Of a stretch of DNA of 64,000 nt, positions 26,139 through 35,674 are shown piece by piece. Positions within the stretch are counted from its first letter, which is position 1; every line of letters starts with the position of its first letter. The stretch lies in contig NZ_FWZX01000017.1 in assembly GCF_900177295.1 (NCBI RefSeq), positions 62,001-126,000 on the forward strand, given 5' to 3'. The position numbers and the translations under genes are program-made. The notes beneath the pieces are model-generated. The model worked only from the letters and a program-made list of their open reading frames with translations. It did no database searches and was not told the DNA's origin. The DNA comes from Tistlia consotensis USBA 355. GTDB lineage: Bacteria; Pseudomonadota; Alphaproteobacteria; Kiloniellales; DSM-21159.

Positions 26139-26884
26139 CAGGCCAGCTCCGCGGCCGTGCGACGGGTCTCGTTGAGCTGCGTCTCGACGATCCGGCCGTC
26201 GGCGAAGCGCAGCACGCGGTCGGCGACCTCGGCGATGACGGCGTTGTGGGTGATCAGGGCCGTGGTCGTGCCCAGCTCGCGATTGACCCGCAGGATCGCG
26301 TCCAGCACCAGGATGCCGGTCGCGCTGTCGAGCGCCCCGGTCGGCTCGTCGCAGAGCAGCAGGTCGGGCCGCTTGGCGATGGCGCGCGCGATCGCCACCC
26401 GTTGCTGCTCGCCGCCCGACAGCTGCGCCGGGAAATGGTCGAGCCGGGCAGCGAGGCCGACCAGGGCCAGGGCCTCCTCGGGCGGCATCGGGTCGCGCGC
26501 GATCTCGGTCACCAGCGCCACGTTCTCGCGCGCCGTCAGGCTCGGGATCAGGTTGTAGAACTGGAAGACGAAGCCGACGTGGTGGCGCCGGTAGCGGTTG
26601 AGCGCGCGCTCGCTGGCGCCGGTGATCTCCCGGCCGTCGAACAGCACCCGGCCGCCGGTCGGCACGTCCAGCCCGCCGAGGATGTTGAGCAGCGTCGACT
26701 TGCCGCTGCCCGAAGGGCCGAGCAGGACCGCGAGCTCGCCCGCGTAGAGCGCGACGTCGACGCCGCGCAGCGCGGCGACCTCGACCGCGCCCATCCGGTA
26801 GAGCTTGGTCAGGCCGCGGGCCTCCAGCGCGACGCGGCGCTCTCCGGGATGGCGCTCTCCGGGATGCGGGGGCAGATCGGTCAA
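26135..26884 (-). CDS. ABC transporter ATP-binding protein, LolD/MacB type
   Basis: ATPase of 249 residues. Walker A is [12 protein letters not shown], the Q-loop region [18 protein letters not shown] is of LolD type, the signature is [14 protein letters not shown] and Walker B is [12 protein letters not shown], followed by the H-loop ALITHN. First gene of the three-gene exporter operon. The N-terminal leader contains a short direct repeat ([10 protein letters not shown]). The FixK-type box at 26989 lies 105 bases upstream, though it is closer to the divergent desulfurase gene. Confidence 0.92.
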   Translation of the reverse strand: MTDLPPHPGERHPGERRVALEARGLTKLYRMGAVEVAALRGVDVALYAGELAVLLGPSGSGKSTLLNILGGLDVPTGGRVLFDGREITGASERALNRYRRHHVGFVFQFYNLIPSLTARENVALVTEIARDPMPPEEALALVGLAARLDHFPAQLSGGEQQRVAIARAIAKRPDLLLCDEPTGALDSATGILVLDAILRVNRELGTTTALITHNAVIAEVADRVLRFADGRIVETQLNETRRTAAELAW

Positions 26885-26988
26885 GAGCGCCGGTTCCTTC
26901 TCGGCCGGTGGGATTGCCGGTGGGATTGCGCAGGATCGCCGGCCAGCGTAACCCGTCCCGTCATTGCCGCAGCCGGCGTTCCGGGGCC

Positions 26989-27002
26989 TTGAGGCAGGTC
27001 AA
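26989..27002. promoter_or_regulatory. FixK/FNR-type box between exporter operon and cysteine desulfurase
   Basis: TTGAGGCAGGTCAA matches TTGA-N6-TCAA exactly. It ends 53 bases before the desulfurase start, the same spacing as the box before E1-alpha. Confidence 0.65.
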
Positions 27003-27055
27003 GGCACCCTGCCTGTCGGCGCGCCACCCTGGTGACCCGGAGCAGAGGGCGCGAC

Positions 27056-28285
27056 ATGGACCAGGCCTTCCCGTCGGACTTCGATCCGCGCGTCGCGCGA
27101 CGGCAGTTTCCCGGCCTCGCCGAGCCCGGCCTCCACTATCTCGACAACGCCGCCACGGCCCAGGTGCCCGAGGCCGTGCTGGACGCCCTGCGCCGCTTCG
27201 AGGTCGAGGCGCGCGGCAATGTCCACGGCACGCCGCACCGCCGGTCGCTCGCCGCCCAGGCGGCCTACGACGCCGCCCGGGCCGCAGTCGCCGCCTACCT
27301 GAACGTGGCGCCCCGGGAGGTGGTCTTCACCTACGGCGCGACCTCGGCGATCAACCTGGTCGCAGACAGCCTGGCCGACCGGCTCGGCCCGGCGGACCGC
27401 GTCGTGGTCTCCTGGCTCGAGCATCACAGCAACCTGCTGCCCTGGCAGAAGCTGGCGCGTCGCCGGGGCGTCCGGCTCGGCGCCCTGCCGGTGACCGCGG
27501 AAGGGCGCCTGGACCTGGCCCGCCTCGGGGAGGTCGTGCGGCCGGACACGCGCCTCGTCGCGGTCACCCACTGCTCCAACGTCACCGGTGCCGAGACCGA
27601 CGTCGCCGCCGTCGTCGAGGCGGCCCGGGCGGTCGGCGCGCTCGTGCTGCTCGACGGCGCCCAGCGGGCGCCGCACGGGCCGCTCGACCTGCCCGGCCTC
27701 GGCGCCGACCTCTACGCCTTCTCCGGCCACAAGACCTACGGGCCGACCGGCATCGGCGTGCTCTGGGGCCGGAGCGAGGTCCTGGACTGGCTGCCGCCCT
27801 TCATGGTCGGCGGCCAGATGATCCGCAGCGTGACGATGGACGAGGCCAGCTTCGCCGATCCGCCGCGCCGCTTCGAGGCCGGCACGCCGCCGATCGCCGG
27901 CGCGGTCGGGCTGGGGGCCGCCGCCGACTGGGCGCTCGGCCTCGACTGGCCGGCGATCCGGGCTCACGAGCGCCGGCTGACCGCCCGCGCCATTGCCGGC
28001 CTCCGGGCGCTGCCCGGCGTGCGCCTGCTGGGGCCGCTCGATCTCGAGCGGCGCGGTCCGGTGGTCAGCTTCGTCGCCGAGGGCGTCGACAGCCTCGGCC
28101 TCTGCCGGCGGCTCGACCGGGACGGCTTCGCGCTGCGCTCGGGCCATCACTGCGCGCAGCCACTGCACGCGGTGCTCGGAGCGAGCAGCAGCGCACGGGC
28201 CAGCTTCGCGCTCTACAACGAGGAGTCGGAGGTCGACGGCCTGCTGCTCGCGGTCGAGCGGGCCCTCGTCGAGCTGCGGGCCTGA
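27056..28285 (+). CDS. Cysteine desulfurase, SufS/CsdA family
   Basis: PLP enzyme of 409 residues, aminotransferase class V. The PLP Lys is in FSGHKTYGPTG (about residue 226) and the sulfur-accepting Cys in RSGHHCAQPLH (about 366). The family converts cysteine to alanine and delivers persulfide sulfur for Fe-S clusters. No other suf or csd genes are adjacent, so this is a stand-alone copy. A FixK-type box precedes it, suggesting Fe-S supply under low oxygen. Confidence 0.9.
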   Translation: MDQAFPSDFDPRVARRQFPGLAEPGLHYLDNAATAQVPEAVLDALRRFEVEARGNVHGTPHRRSLAAQAAYDAARAAVAAYLNVAPREVVFTYGATSAINLVADSLADRLGPADRVVVSWLEHHSNLLPWQKLARRRGVRLGALPVTAEGRLDLARLGEVVRPDTRLVAVTHCSNVTGAETDVAAVVEAARAVGALVLLDGAQRAPHGPLDLPGLGADLYAFSGHKTYGPTGIGVLWGRSEVLDWLPPFMVGGQMIRSVTMDEASFADPPRRFEAGTPPIAGAVGLGAAADWALGLDWPAIRAHERRLTARAIAGLRALPGVRLLGPLDLERRGPVVSFVAEGVDSLGLCRRLDRDGFALRSGHHCAQPLHAVLGASSSARASFALYNEESEVDGLLLAVERALVELRA

Positions 28286-28295
28286 GCTTCTCCTG

Positions 28296-28865
28296 TCAGC
28301 CGGCCGCCTGCCGGTGCCGCCCGGTCGGCTCGACCGTCGTCGCCTGCGGGCCGGCGGCGCTCTCGCCGTGGGCGACGACAAGGCGCACCTCGTCGCCGGC
28401 CGTCAGCTTCTCGAAACTGCCGACCACGGCGTTGCGGTGGAAGTAGACTTCGTTGCCGTCGCCGTCGACGGCGAAGCCGTGATCCTCGAACAGCCGGGCG
28501 ACGTGGGCGAGCGGCGGCGCCTCGTGGTGCTTGATGTCGCCCCGCTGCCGGCGCACGTGGTCCTGCAGGCGCCGGTCGGCGGCATCGAAGGCGTCGCGCA
28601 GGGCGACGTAGGGATCCTCGTGCGCATGGTCCTTCGGCCTGTTCCGGTCGACCTCGAGGTCGACGCCGCCGGGCAGGCCGATCAGCACCTTGATCCGGTA
28701 GAGCTTGCCCTGGTGGCCGTGGCGGTGCGGCGCCTCGACGATGACGCGACAGCTGACGATCCGGTCGAAGTAGCGTTCGAGCCTGTCGGTGCGCTCGCGG
28801 ATCCGCGCCTCGAGCGCCGGCGAGGGATCCATGCCGTGGAAGGTGATCTGTAGCGGGGTCTGCAT
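28296..28865 (-). CDS. Ribosome hibernation factor (HPF/RaiA) fused to a cold-shock domain
   Basis: Protein of 189 residues. Residues 1-105 form the RaiA/HPF fold (ITFHGMDPSPALEARI..., then KVLIGLPGGVDLEV and DPYVALRDAFDAADRRL). Residues about 120-175 look like a cold-shock domain (LFEDHGFAVDGDGNEVYFHR). HPF proteins inactivate ribosomes at rest; the appended RNA-binding domain replaces the usual long-HPF dimerisation tail. Start at ATG 28865; the 19-codon upstream extension is rejected because it has no ribosome binding site and is unlike the family. A perfect FixK-type palindrome lies 84 bases upstream. Confidence 0.88.
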   Translation of the reverse strand: MQTPLQITFHGMDPSPALEARIRERTDRLERYFDRIVSCRVIVEAPHRHGHQGKLYRIKVLIGLPGGVDLEVDRNRPKDHAHEDPYVALRDAFDAADRRLQDHVRRQRGDIKHHEAPPLAHVARLFEDHGFAVDGDGNEVYFHRNAVVGSFEKLTAGDEVRLVVAHGESAAGPQATTVEPTGRHRQAAG

Positions 28866-28948
28866 CGTCGGCCTCCCGGTCTGCTGTGGCAGCTGCGATC
28901 GAGCGCCGCCGGACCCGACCATTGAAGGCAGGCGCGCCGACCGTTGCC

Positions 28949-28962
28949 TTGACGCACGTCAA
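28949..28962. promoter_or_regulatory. FixK/FNR-type box upstream of HPF gene
   Basis: TTGACGCACGTCAA has fully symmetrical half-sites (TTGAC and GTCAA) with a four-base centre. It is the best palindrome of the series. Confidence 0.7.
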
Positions 28963-29014
28963 CCCCCTCGCGCATCCGGCGGGGCGTTCCGGCGGTGCCG
29001 GGCCGGGATCGCGC

Positions 29015-30250
29015 TCAGGGCCTCGCGGCCGTGGCCGGGCATCCGCCTGCGGCCTGCTGCTGTCCCGGCGCATCGGTCTGGGCGATCAGCGCGTCGCGCC
29101 CGTAGACGTCGTCGCGCAAGTTGACCACGCCGGCGGCGTCGACCCAGGCGGTGTCGTAGACGATGTGCAGCGGCATCGGCGACCGCAGCTCGACGCGCAC
29201 GGTCTTGCCGCTCTCGACCACCTCGTCGATCCGCTCCGGCGGCCAGGCCGGGTCGTCCCGGAGCAGCAGCCGAGCGAGATCGAGGGCACCGGCGACGCGC
29301 ACGCAGCCGTGGCTGAGGAAACGGGCCGCGCGCTTGAAGAGCTGCCGGTTGTTGGTGTCGTGCAGGTAGACGGAATAGGGGTTGGCGAACAGGAACTTCA
29401 CCTTGCCGAGGGGGTTCTTCGGCCCCGGCGCCTGGACCAGCTGCCCCTTGACCCAGTGCATGTCGTTGCGCGCCAGGTAGCCGGGATCGCGGCGGATCTT
29501 GGGCTGCACCTCGAGCCGCAGGATGCGGGCCGGCACCGTCCAGGTAGGATTGAACTCCAGGCGGTCGACCAGGCTCTCCAGCTCGGGGGTCGGCCAGCCG
29601 GGACGCCCGACGATCGCCGGCTTCTCGACCTCGACCCGACCGCCTTCGACGACCTGGTAGGTCGGCGCCGCGGTGTTGACCGCGATGTAGCGCTCGCCCC
29701 AGTCCCGCTGCTCGGCACCCAGGCGCCAGATGTTGAGCTCGATGGTGTCGATGCGCTGCTCGACCGGGACGTTCAGGGCCGCGAGCGTGTTCCTGCCGAC
29801 GATCCCGTCGACCTCCAGGCCGTGGCGCGCCTGGAAGCGGCGCACGGCGGCATCGAGCTCGGCGTCGAAGATCGCCGTCTGCGACCCGGCCGAGGCCAGG
29901 TCGCCGGTCGCCCGCAGCCGCCGGGCCAGCAGCTCGACGCGCGGCCCGCTCGCGCCGAGCTCGAGCTTCGGGCCTTCGGGAACCTGCGGCCAGCCGCCGG
30001 CGGCGGCGATGCTCCGGTAGCTCTGCAGGGCCGCGCGCAGGCGCTCGACGGCGCGCTCCGCGGGGCGGGACTCGTCCGGCGCGGCGGGCGACGGCCGTGC
30101 GACGGCGGAACCGAAGCCGGCCGACTCCGCCTGGGCGGCGGTACCCGATGCCTGGCAGGCAGCGGCGACGATCGACAGCGAGAATGCGAGGCAAAGCCCG
30201 GGCCATCGGCGGGCGGCGGGCGCTTCTTCGATCTGGAGATGGGAACTCAT
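29015..30250 (-). CDS. L,D-transpeptidase (YcbB/YkuD type)
   Basis: Exported peptidoglycan cross-linking enzyme of 411 residues. A hydrophobic export signal (GLCLAFSLSIVAAAC) ends in a Cys that could be a lipidation site. A peptidoglycan-binding domain follows (TAIFDAELDAAVRRFQARHG, about residues 125-160). The catalytic YkuD domain has YLHDTNNRQLF and, 17 residues on, FLSHGCVRV with the catalytic Cys. YcbB-type enzymes make 3-3 cross-links or attach lipoproteins. An FNR-like palindrome lies about 60 bases upstream. Confidence 0.9.
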   Translation of the reverse strand: MSSHLQIEEAPAARRWPGLCLAFSLSIVAAACQASGTAAQAESAGFGSAVARPSPAAPDESRPAERAVERLRAALQSYRSIAAAGGWPQVPEGPKLELGASGPRVELLARRLRATGDLASAGSQTAIFDAELDAAVRRFQARHGLEVDGIVGRNTLAALNVPVEQRIDTIELNIWRLGAEQRDWGERYIAVNTAAPTYQVVEGGRVEVEKPAIVGRPGWPTPELESLVDRLEFNPTWTVPARILRLEVQPKIRRDPGYLARNDMHWVKGQLVQAPGPKNPLGKVKFLFANPYSVYLHDTNNRQLFKRAARFLSHGCVRVAGALDLARLLLRDDPAWPPERIDEVVESGKTVRVELRSPMPLHIVYDTAWVDAAGVVNLRDDVYGRDALIAQTDAPGQQQAAGGCPATAARP

Positions 30251-30310
30251 CCGACCTTCGTCCGAGTGTGCGATTGCTCCCTTCTATCGCGGTTGCGCTC
30301 GGACTTGGCC

Positions 30311-30324
30311 CTGATCTCGATCAG
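30311..30324. promoter_or_regulatory. FNR-like box upstream of L,D-transpeptidase gene
   Basis: CTGATCTCGATCAG is a perfect palindrome with the FNR core TGAT-N4-ATCA; the outer T/A of TTGA and TCAA are replaced by C and G. It is 61 bases from the start of the L,D-transpeptidase gene. Confidence 0.5.
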
Positions 30325-30345
30325 TCGGACAGGGCCGACGGCCGA

Positions 30346-31131
30346 TCAGCCGCTCCGCAGGTGGGCGAGTACCGGCAGCCCGAGCAGCTCGTCCAGGCTG
30401 GCGATCCGGAAGCTCGGCTCCTCGATCACCGCCATGCCGTGGCGGCCGGGCAGCAGCGCGGTCGTGCAGCCCAGGCGGGCCGGGCCGACGACGTCGGCCA
30501 GCGGCTCGTCACCGACGAAGAGGCAGTCCTCCGGCGCGACGCCGAGCTTCGCCGCCGCGGTCCGGTAGATCTCCGGATGCGGCTTGGCGAGGCCGAGGTC
30601 GGCCGAGACGACCAGCGCGTCGAGATGCCGCTCGAAACCGGCCTCGGCCAGCGTGCCTTCGACGACCGGCCGGTGCGGGAAGTTCGAGACCACGGCGACC
30701 GGCAGGCGGCCGGCGAGCGCGTTCAGCAGCGCCTCGGCGCCGGGCATCGGCCGGCAGTGCGCGATCAGCGCGTCGCTCAGGACCTCGACGACCGGCCCGA
30801 AGCGGTCGTCGCCGGGATGGGCGAGGCCGAGCCGGGCGAAGGTGTTGCCGAAGCGCTCCAGGAAGCTGTGCTCCTCGTGGGTCTCGGCGGCGCGGCGGAT
30901 CAGCGACAGCGTCTCGGCCATGTAGACCGGCTGGAAGCGCTCCCAGGGCGTCGCCGCGTCGAGCAGGCCATCGCCGACCAGGCAGTCGTAGGCGCTGCGC
31001 ACGCAGAGCGCATGGTCGTCCGGCCGCGCGTTCGAGGCCGGATAGTCGACCAGCGTGCCGCCCCAGTCGAAGAGGACCGCCCGGGCCGGGCGGGCGGGAA
31101 CACCGCCCTGTCTGCTGCTGCCTTGCGCCAT
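30346..31131 (-). CDS. HAD-family hydrolase
   Basis: Phosphatase-like protein of 261 residues. Motif I is VLFDWGGTLVDY (first Asp the nucleophile, but the second catalytic Asp of DxD is replaced by Gly-Gly, as in several HAD-IA proteins reading DWGGT). Motif II is VAVVSNFPH, motif III the Lys in GLAKPHPEIY, and motif IV DCLFVGDEPLAD. The substrate is unknown. It is divergent from the MocR-type regulator with 127 bases between. Confidence 0.85.
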   Translation of the reverse strand: MAQGSSRQGGVPARPARAVLFDWGGTLVDYPASNARPDDHALCVRSAYDCLVGDGLLDAATPWERFQPVYMAETLSLIRRAAETHEEHSFLERFGNTFARLGLAHPGDDRFGPVVEVLSDALIAHCRPMPGAEALLNALAGRLPVAVVSNFPHRPVVEGTLAEAGFERHLDALVVSADLGLAKPHPEIYRTAAAKLGVAPEDCLFVGDEPLADVVGPARLGCTTALLPGRHGMAVIEEPSFRIASLDELLGLPVLAHLRSG

Positions 31132-31258
31132 CGCGGGGCAGGACAGCGCGGCCGCGCGCCCGCGCCTAGGGCCGCCTGCCGATTAACGTCTGGTGCCAAG
31201 GCGGGGCGCCGCGTAGCTTGCCGCCGACGCAAACAGAAGGACGCTCTCGCGACACCCC

Positions 31259-32731
31259 GTGCTGCTGCTCAGGCTCGATAGCGCCGCCGGCCGTCCGCTG
31301 CAGGAGCAGGTGGCGGCCCAGCTCTCGGAGCAGATCGCCTCCGGGCGGCTGCGCCCCGGCGAGCGGCTGCCGCCGACGCGGGTCCTGGCCCGCGAGCTCG
31401 GCCTGTCGCGCAACACCGTGGCGCTGGCCTACGACCGGCTGATGGCCGAGGGCTACATCGAGGGCCGGCGCGGCGCCGGCACCTTCGTCTGCGACAGCCT
31501 GCCCGAGCAGAGCCTGCGCGCCGAGGATCCCCAGGGCAGCCCCGCGGAGGCCGCGCGCGTGCCGCCGCCGCGCTTCCACGGCCGCCAGCACGTGCTGGTC
31601 CACCGCCAGGAGGCGCCGATCGACTTCTGGGTCCAGCGCGCCGACCCGCGGCTCTTCCCGCTCAAGACCTGGCGCCGCCTGGTCGCCGAGTGCCTGGCCC
31701 GGCCCGGCGCCGGCGCCAACCTGACCGAGTACAGCGAGCCGGCCGGCCTGCTGACCCTGCGCCAGGCGATCGCCGACGAGGTCGCGGCCTCGCGCGGCAT
31801 CGCCGTCGAGCCCGAGCAGGTCTTCGTCGTCGCCGGCGCCCAGCTGGCGCTCAACCTGGTGACCCGGCTCTACCTGCGCGGCGGCGAGACGGTGGTCGTC
31901 GAGGACCCCTGCAACCAGGGCGCCGGCTACCTCTTCGAGGCGCTGGACTGCCGGCTGCTGCCGGTGCCGCTCGACGCCGAGGGGCTGCGCACCGACCTGC
32001 TGCCCGAGGCGGCAGGCGCGCTGCTCTACACCACGCCCTCGCACCAGTATCCGCTCGGCACGACCCTGTCGCTCGACCGGCGCCGGGTGCTGCTCGACTG
32101 GGCCGAGCGCAACGGCGCGCTGATCATCGAGGACGACTACGACAGCCACTTCGTCTACGAGGGGCCGCCCGAGCCCTCGCTGAAGGCGCTGCGCGGCGAC
32201 CTGGTCGTCCATCTCGGCACCTTCTCGAAGTCGCTCGGCGCCGGCATCCGCATGGGCTACGCCATCGTGCCGCCGGCCCTGGTCGACAAGACCACGGCGG
32301 CCAAGGCCCTGCTCGACAACGGGCCGCCCTGGCTGGAGCAGGCGGCCCTGGCCCGCTTCCTGGCCGAGGGCGGCTACCGGCGCCACGTCCGGCGGCTGCG
32401 CCAGACCTGCCTGGACCGCCGCGACGCCCTGCTGGCGGCGCTCGAGCGGCACTTCGGTCGGGTCGCGCTGACCGGGACGCGCTGCGGCACCCACGTCGTC
32501 TGGCACCTGCCGGAGGACTTTCCCGAGGCGACCGCGGTGGCGCGCGCCGCCCGCGCCCGGCAGGTCGGCGTCTACACCCTGGAAAGCGGCGGCGGCCACG
32601 AGTACGGCACGGCCGGCATCGGCCGCCGGGCCCTGATGATCGGCTTCGCCGCCGTCGACGAGCGGCAGATCGACCGCGGCATCGCGCTGCTCGCCGCGGC
32701 GATCGACGGGCTGCACCGCCCGGGCGGCTGA
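31259..32731 (+). CDS. MocR/PdxR-type transcriptional regulator (GntR HTH plus aminotransferase domain)
   Basis: Protein of 490 residues. The N-terminal winged helix is of GntR type (PLQEQVAAQLSEQIASGRLR, then LGLSRNTVALAYDRLMAEGY), followed by a fold-type I aminotransferase-like domain. The PLP Lys is in LGTFSKSLGAGIRMGY, and the Asp and Tyr of the family are in IIEDDYDSHF. MocR proteins sense PLP and amino-acid-like ligands. The start is GTG at 31259. Targets are not evident; the divergent HAD gene is one candidate. Confidence 0.9.
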   Translation: MLLLRLDSAAGRPLQEQVAAQLSEQIASGRLRPGERLPPTRVLARELGLSRNTVALAYDRLMAEGYIEGRRGAGTFVCDSLPEQSLRAEDPQGSPAEAARVPPPRFHGRQHVLVHRQEAPIDFWVQRADPRLFPLKTWRRLVAECLARPGAGANLTEYSEPAGLLTLRQAIADEVAASRGIAVEPEQVFVVAGAQLALNLVTRLYLRGGETVVVEDPCNQGAGYLFEALDCRLLPVPLDAEGLRTDLLPEAAGALLYTTPSHQYPLGTTLSLDRRRVLLDWAERNGALIIEDDYDSHFVYEGPPEPSLKALRGDLVVHLGTFSKSLGAGIRMGYAIVPPALVDKTTAAKALLDNGPPWLEQAALARFLAEGGYRRHVRRLRQTCLDRRDALLAALERHFGRVALTGTRCGTHVVWHLPEDFPEATAVARAARARQVGVYTLESGGGHEYGTAGIGRRALMIGFAAVDERQIDRGIALLAAAIDGLHRPGG

Positions 32732-33029
32732 TCCGGGCGCCCGCAGGCCGAGGGACGGGGACTGCCGACCTGAAAGGATTGCGTGCAGAGAGCCCGATTT
32801 TTGTTCGTATGGCGGGCAATTCGACCGTCACGAAACGTGGAGTAGTCGTGGCGTATGTTTTAAAATAGCGTGAATGCGTGGCGTCATTCTTCCGAATCTT
32901 CCGAAGATATAAAAATTTCACAAGCGCTTCTTTCGATTTTCATCTTCCGAAGACATCGGTTGCCGCGCCACGGCGGCATCACGCTTGCGCGGAAGCCCCT
33001 CTCTCGACAACTGACGACCGGACGCCGCG
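32732..33029. other. A+T-rich intergenic region upstream of chemoreceptor gene
   Basis: About 300 bases with no gene. From 32790 on it is much richer in A+T than its surroundings (TATGTTTTAAAATAG, TATAAAAATTTC), as expected of a promoter or of foreign DNA. It contains the TCTTCCGAA repeats listed separately. Confidence 0.6.
32888..32953. repeat. TCTTCCGAA repeats with two TCTTCCGAAGA palindromes
   Basis: TCTTCCGAA occurs at 32888-32896 and directly after at 32897-32905, then again at 32943-32951. The second and third copies extend to the palindrome TCTTCCGAAGA (32897-32907, 32943-32953), 46 bases apart. They lie 76-142 bases before the chemoreceptor start and are probable regulator binding sites. 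Confidence 0.6.
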
Positions 33030-35651
33030 ATGACTGCGCTAGTGATGTCGATGCCACAGGGGAGCATCGAGCGGCCGCGCCGCCGCGCCGGGATCAAGCT
33101 GAAGCTCTTCGTGGCCTTCGCGCTGGTCGTCGCGGTGCCCAGCGTCGGCGCGGCGATCTCCTGGATGGCCTCGGAGTCGGTGCGCGATCGCGTCGAATCG
33201 GTGACCGACATGCAGCTTCCCGCCCTGGTTGGCGCCCTCTCGCTCTCGGCCGAGGCGGCGCGGCTGTCGGCGCTCGGCCCGCTGATCGACGCGGCAGGCG
33301 GGTCCGGCCAGCTCGACGCCCTGGCTCTGGAGGCGACGGCGCGCGGCAAGACGCTGGGTGACCTGGTCGGCGGCCTCTCGCCGAGCGGCGACCGCCCGGC
33401 GATCGCCGATCTCGGCAAGGACATCGACCAAGTGCTGACGAACATCGGCGCGCTGTCCGAGGCGTCGGCCTCGCGACTGCGCTCGAAGGACAGCCGGCTT
33501 GCCCGGCTCGCGGAGCTGCGCCGCGTCCACGACGGTCTCAATGCCGCGCTCGAGCCGGCGATGGACAGGGCCCGCGCGGCGCTAGGCTCGGCGGTCGAGG
33601 GGGCGTCGGCCGAGGGCGCCGGCTCGGCGGAGCAGATCGCCAGGCTGATCAGCGACCGCGTCGTGCCGCTGTTCCGGCTGCGCGGCGCCGTGGCCCAGCT
33701 GACCCGCGGCCTGATCCAGGGCGCGACGACCGCCGACCGCTCGCGGATCATGACCTTCTCGACCGACTTCGACAGCGCCGCCTCGGAGCTGACCGGCGCC
33801 CTGCGCTCGCTGCGGAAGGTCGACGGCATCGCGCCGATCGAGGCTCAGACCCGGGTGCTGCTCGCCGCCGGCGGCGGCGACACCAACGTCTACACCCTGC
33901 ACCTCACGCAGACCGACCCCTCCGCCTCGCCGGAGGCGCGGGCGGCAGCCGGAGCGAAGATCAACAGGATGCTGGACGAGATCGCCCAGGCCGACACCCG
34001 GGTGCAGGAGACGATGCAGGCACTGATCCTCAACGCGCGCACCGAGGCGGTCGACTCAGGCCAGCGGCTCGCGGCGCGCATGGGCGAGCTGTCGGAGAAG
34101 GCGCTGCCGGTCGCGCTCGAGAACAATCGTGTCGCCAGCGGGCTGCTGGCCGACGCCAACCTCCTCGTCGGCCTGCTGTCCTGGGCCGGCGAGGCGGAGA
34201 ATCCGGAGGGCCTAGACCGCGTCACCGCGGAAGCCCGGGCGACCGCGGACCGGCTGCGCCGCCTGGCGGCGACCCTGCCGCCGGCCATGGATCCGGCGAT
34301 CGCCGACAAGGTCGGCCGGCTCGTCGCGCTCGGACTGGGCAAGGACGGCATCGTCGAGCTGCGCCGCGACGAACTCGGGCTGTCGGCGACCAGTGCCGAG
34401 CTGATCGCGCGCAACCGCTCGGCGACCGAGGAACTGGGCGCCGCCGTCGGGCGCCTGGTCGACTCGACCCAGGCCTCGGCCCGTGCGGCCGGCGCGGCGA
34501 CGGCCGCGACGCTCGACACCGCCAGCCGGACGCTGATCGCCTCCCTGCTCGCCAGCGTGCTTCTGGCCGGCGCGATCGCCTGGTTCTACGTCGGCCGCCG
34601 TGTCGTCGGCCGCATCGAGACCCTGGCCGCGGCGATGCACCGGGTCGCCGGCGGCGACCTCGAGGTCGAGGTGCCGCGGCGCGGCCACGACGAGGTCTCC
34701 GAGATGGCCGAGGCGCTCGACGTCTTCATCGACACGGCGCGCGCCGCCGAGACGGCCCGGCACCGCCTCGACGAGGAGCGCGATCGAGCCGCGCGGCTGC
34801 GCCGTGAGAGCCTCGCCGAGGTCGCGCATTCCTTCGAGCGCCGGGTGCTCAGCAGCGTCGACAAGGTCGCCACGATCGCCGGCGACCTGCATCGTCGCTC
34901 GCAGGCGCTCAGCGACATCGCCGCCGAGGGTGCGCGCGAGGCCTCGGCGGTGCGCGAGGCGGCCGACGTCACCTCCGGCAGCGTGCAGGCGGTGGCCGGC
35001 GCCGCGGAGGCGATCAGCAGTGCGATCCGCGAGGTCAGCGCCCGCATGGCCGACTCGGCCGGCTTGGCGCGCGAGACCGCCGCCGGCGCCGACCGGGTCG
35101 AACGCGCCGTCGTGGTGCTGACCGACGCGATCGCCCAGATCGGCTCGATCGCCGAGGTGATCGAGGATATCGCCTCCCAGACCAATCTGCTGGCGCTCAA
35201 CGCGACCATCGAGGCGGCCCGCGCCGGCCGGCATGGCGACGGCTTCGCGGTGGTTGCCGGCGAGGTGCGTACGCTGGCGACCGAGACCGGCGACGCCACC
35301 GGTCAGATCTCGCAGCAGCTCGGCGCCACCACGGCGGCGAGCCGCGAGACCGCCGGCGTGATCGCCGAGGTGCTGGACGGCATCCGCCGCATCGAGAGCA
35401 TCGCGGGCGCGCTTGCCGCGACCATCGGCGAGCAGTCCGAGGCCCTCGGCGGCATCGTCGCCAACGCCCGGCACGCGGCCTTGGGCACCGAGTCGGCGGC
35501 CCGCCACCTGGGGTCCCTTTCCGGCGGCGCGGCGACGCTCGGCAGCGAGGCCGAGGGTGTCCTCGCGGCCTCTTCCGAGATGGCCGACGAGGCCGACCGG
35601 CTGCGCCGCTCGATCGCCGGCTTCCTCGCCGACGTTCGGGCCCAGGCCTAG
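33030..35651 (+). CDS. Methyl-accepting chemotaxis protein
   Basis: Chemoreceptor of 873 residues. TM1 is at about 22-45, then a very large periplasmic helical region of about 450 residues (roughly twice the usual four-helix bundle), TM2 at about 500-523 ([17 protein letters not shown]), a HAMP domain ([20 protein letters not shown]) and the signalling domain with the hairpin tip [20 protein letters not shown] about residue 712. No C-terminal CheR-binding pentapeptide is seen; the protein ends ADVRAQA. It stands alone, without che genes. The ligand is unknown; the size suggests a double-bundle (HBM-like) sensor. Confidence 0.92.
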   Translation: MTALVMSMPQGSIERPRRRAGIKLKLFVAFALVVAVPSVGAAISWMASESVRDRVESVTDMQLPALVGALSLSAEAARLSALGPLIDAAGGSGQLDALALEATARGKTLGDLVGGLSPSGDRPAIADLGKDIDQVLTNIGALSEASASRLRSKDSRLARLAELRRVHDGLNAALEPAMDRARAALGSAVEGASAEGAGSAEQIARLISDRVVPLFRLRGAVAQLTRGLIQGATTADRSRIMTFSTDFDSAASELTGALRSLRKVDGIAPIEAQTRVLLAAGGGDTNVYTLHLTQTDPSASPEARAAAGAKINRMLDEIAQADTRVQETMQALILNARTEAVDSGQRLAARMGELSEKALPVALENNRVASGLLADANLLVGLLSWAGEAENPEGLDRVTAEARATADRLRRLAATLPPAMDPAIADKVGRLVALGLGKDGIVELRRDELGLSATSAELIARNRSATEELGAAVGRLVDSTQASARAAGAATAATLDTASRTLIASLLASVLLAGAIAWFYVGRRVVGRIETLAAAMHRVAGGDLEVEVPRRGHDEVSEMAEALDVFIDTARAAETARHRLDEERDRAARLRRESLAEVAHSFERRVLSSVDKVATIAGDLHRRSQALSDIAAEGAREASAVREAADVTSGSVQAVAGAAEAISSAIREVSARMADSAGLARETAAGADRVERAVVVLTDAIAQIGSIAEVIEDIASQTNLLALNATIEAARAGRHGDGFAVVAGEVRTLATETGDATGQISQQLGATTAASRETAGVIAEVLDGIRRIESIAGALAATIGEQSEALGGIVANARHAALGTESAARHLGSLSGGAATLGSEAEGVLAASSEMADEADRLRRSIAGFLADVRAQA

Positions 35652-35674
35652 CTGCCCCGCCCGATTGGACTCAC

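Noticed and set aside
22728-26558. A 1276-codon open frame on the plus strand
   Set aside because: It is antisense to the HlyD-FtsX-LolD genes, whose motifs are unambiguous. High GC removes stop codons from the opposite strand; the product is low complexity.
26926-26939. TTGCGCAGGATCGC as a second FixK-type box before the exporter operon
   Set aside because: The right half-site is broken (TCGC instead of TCAA), too weak to claim.
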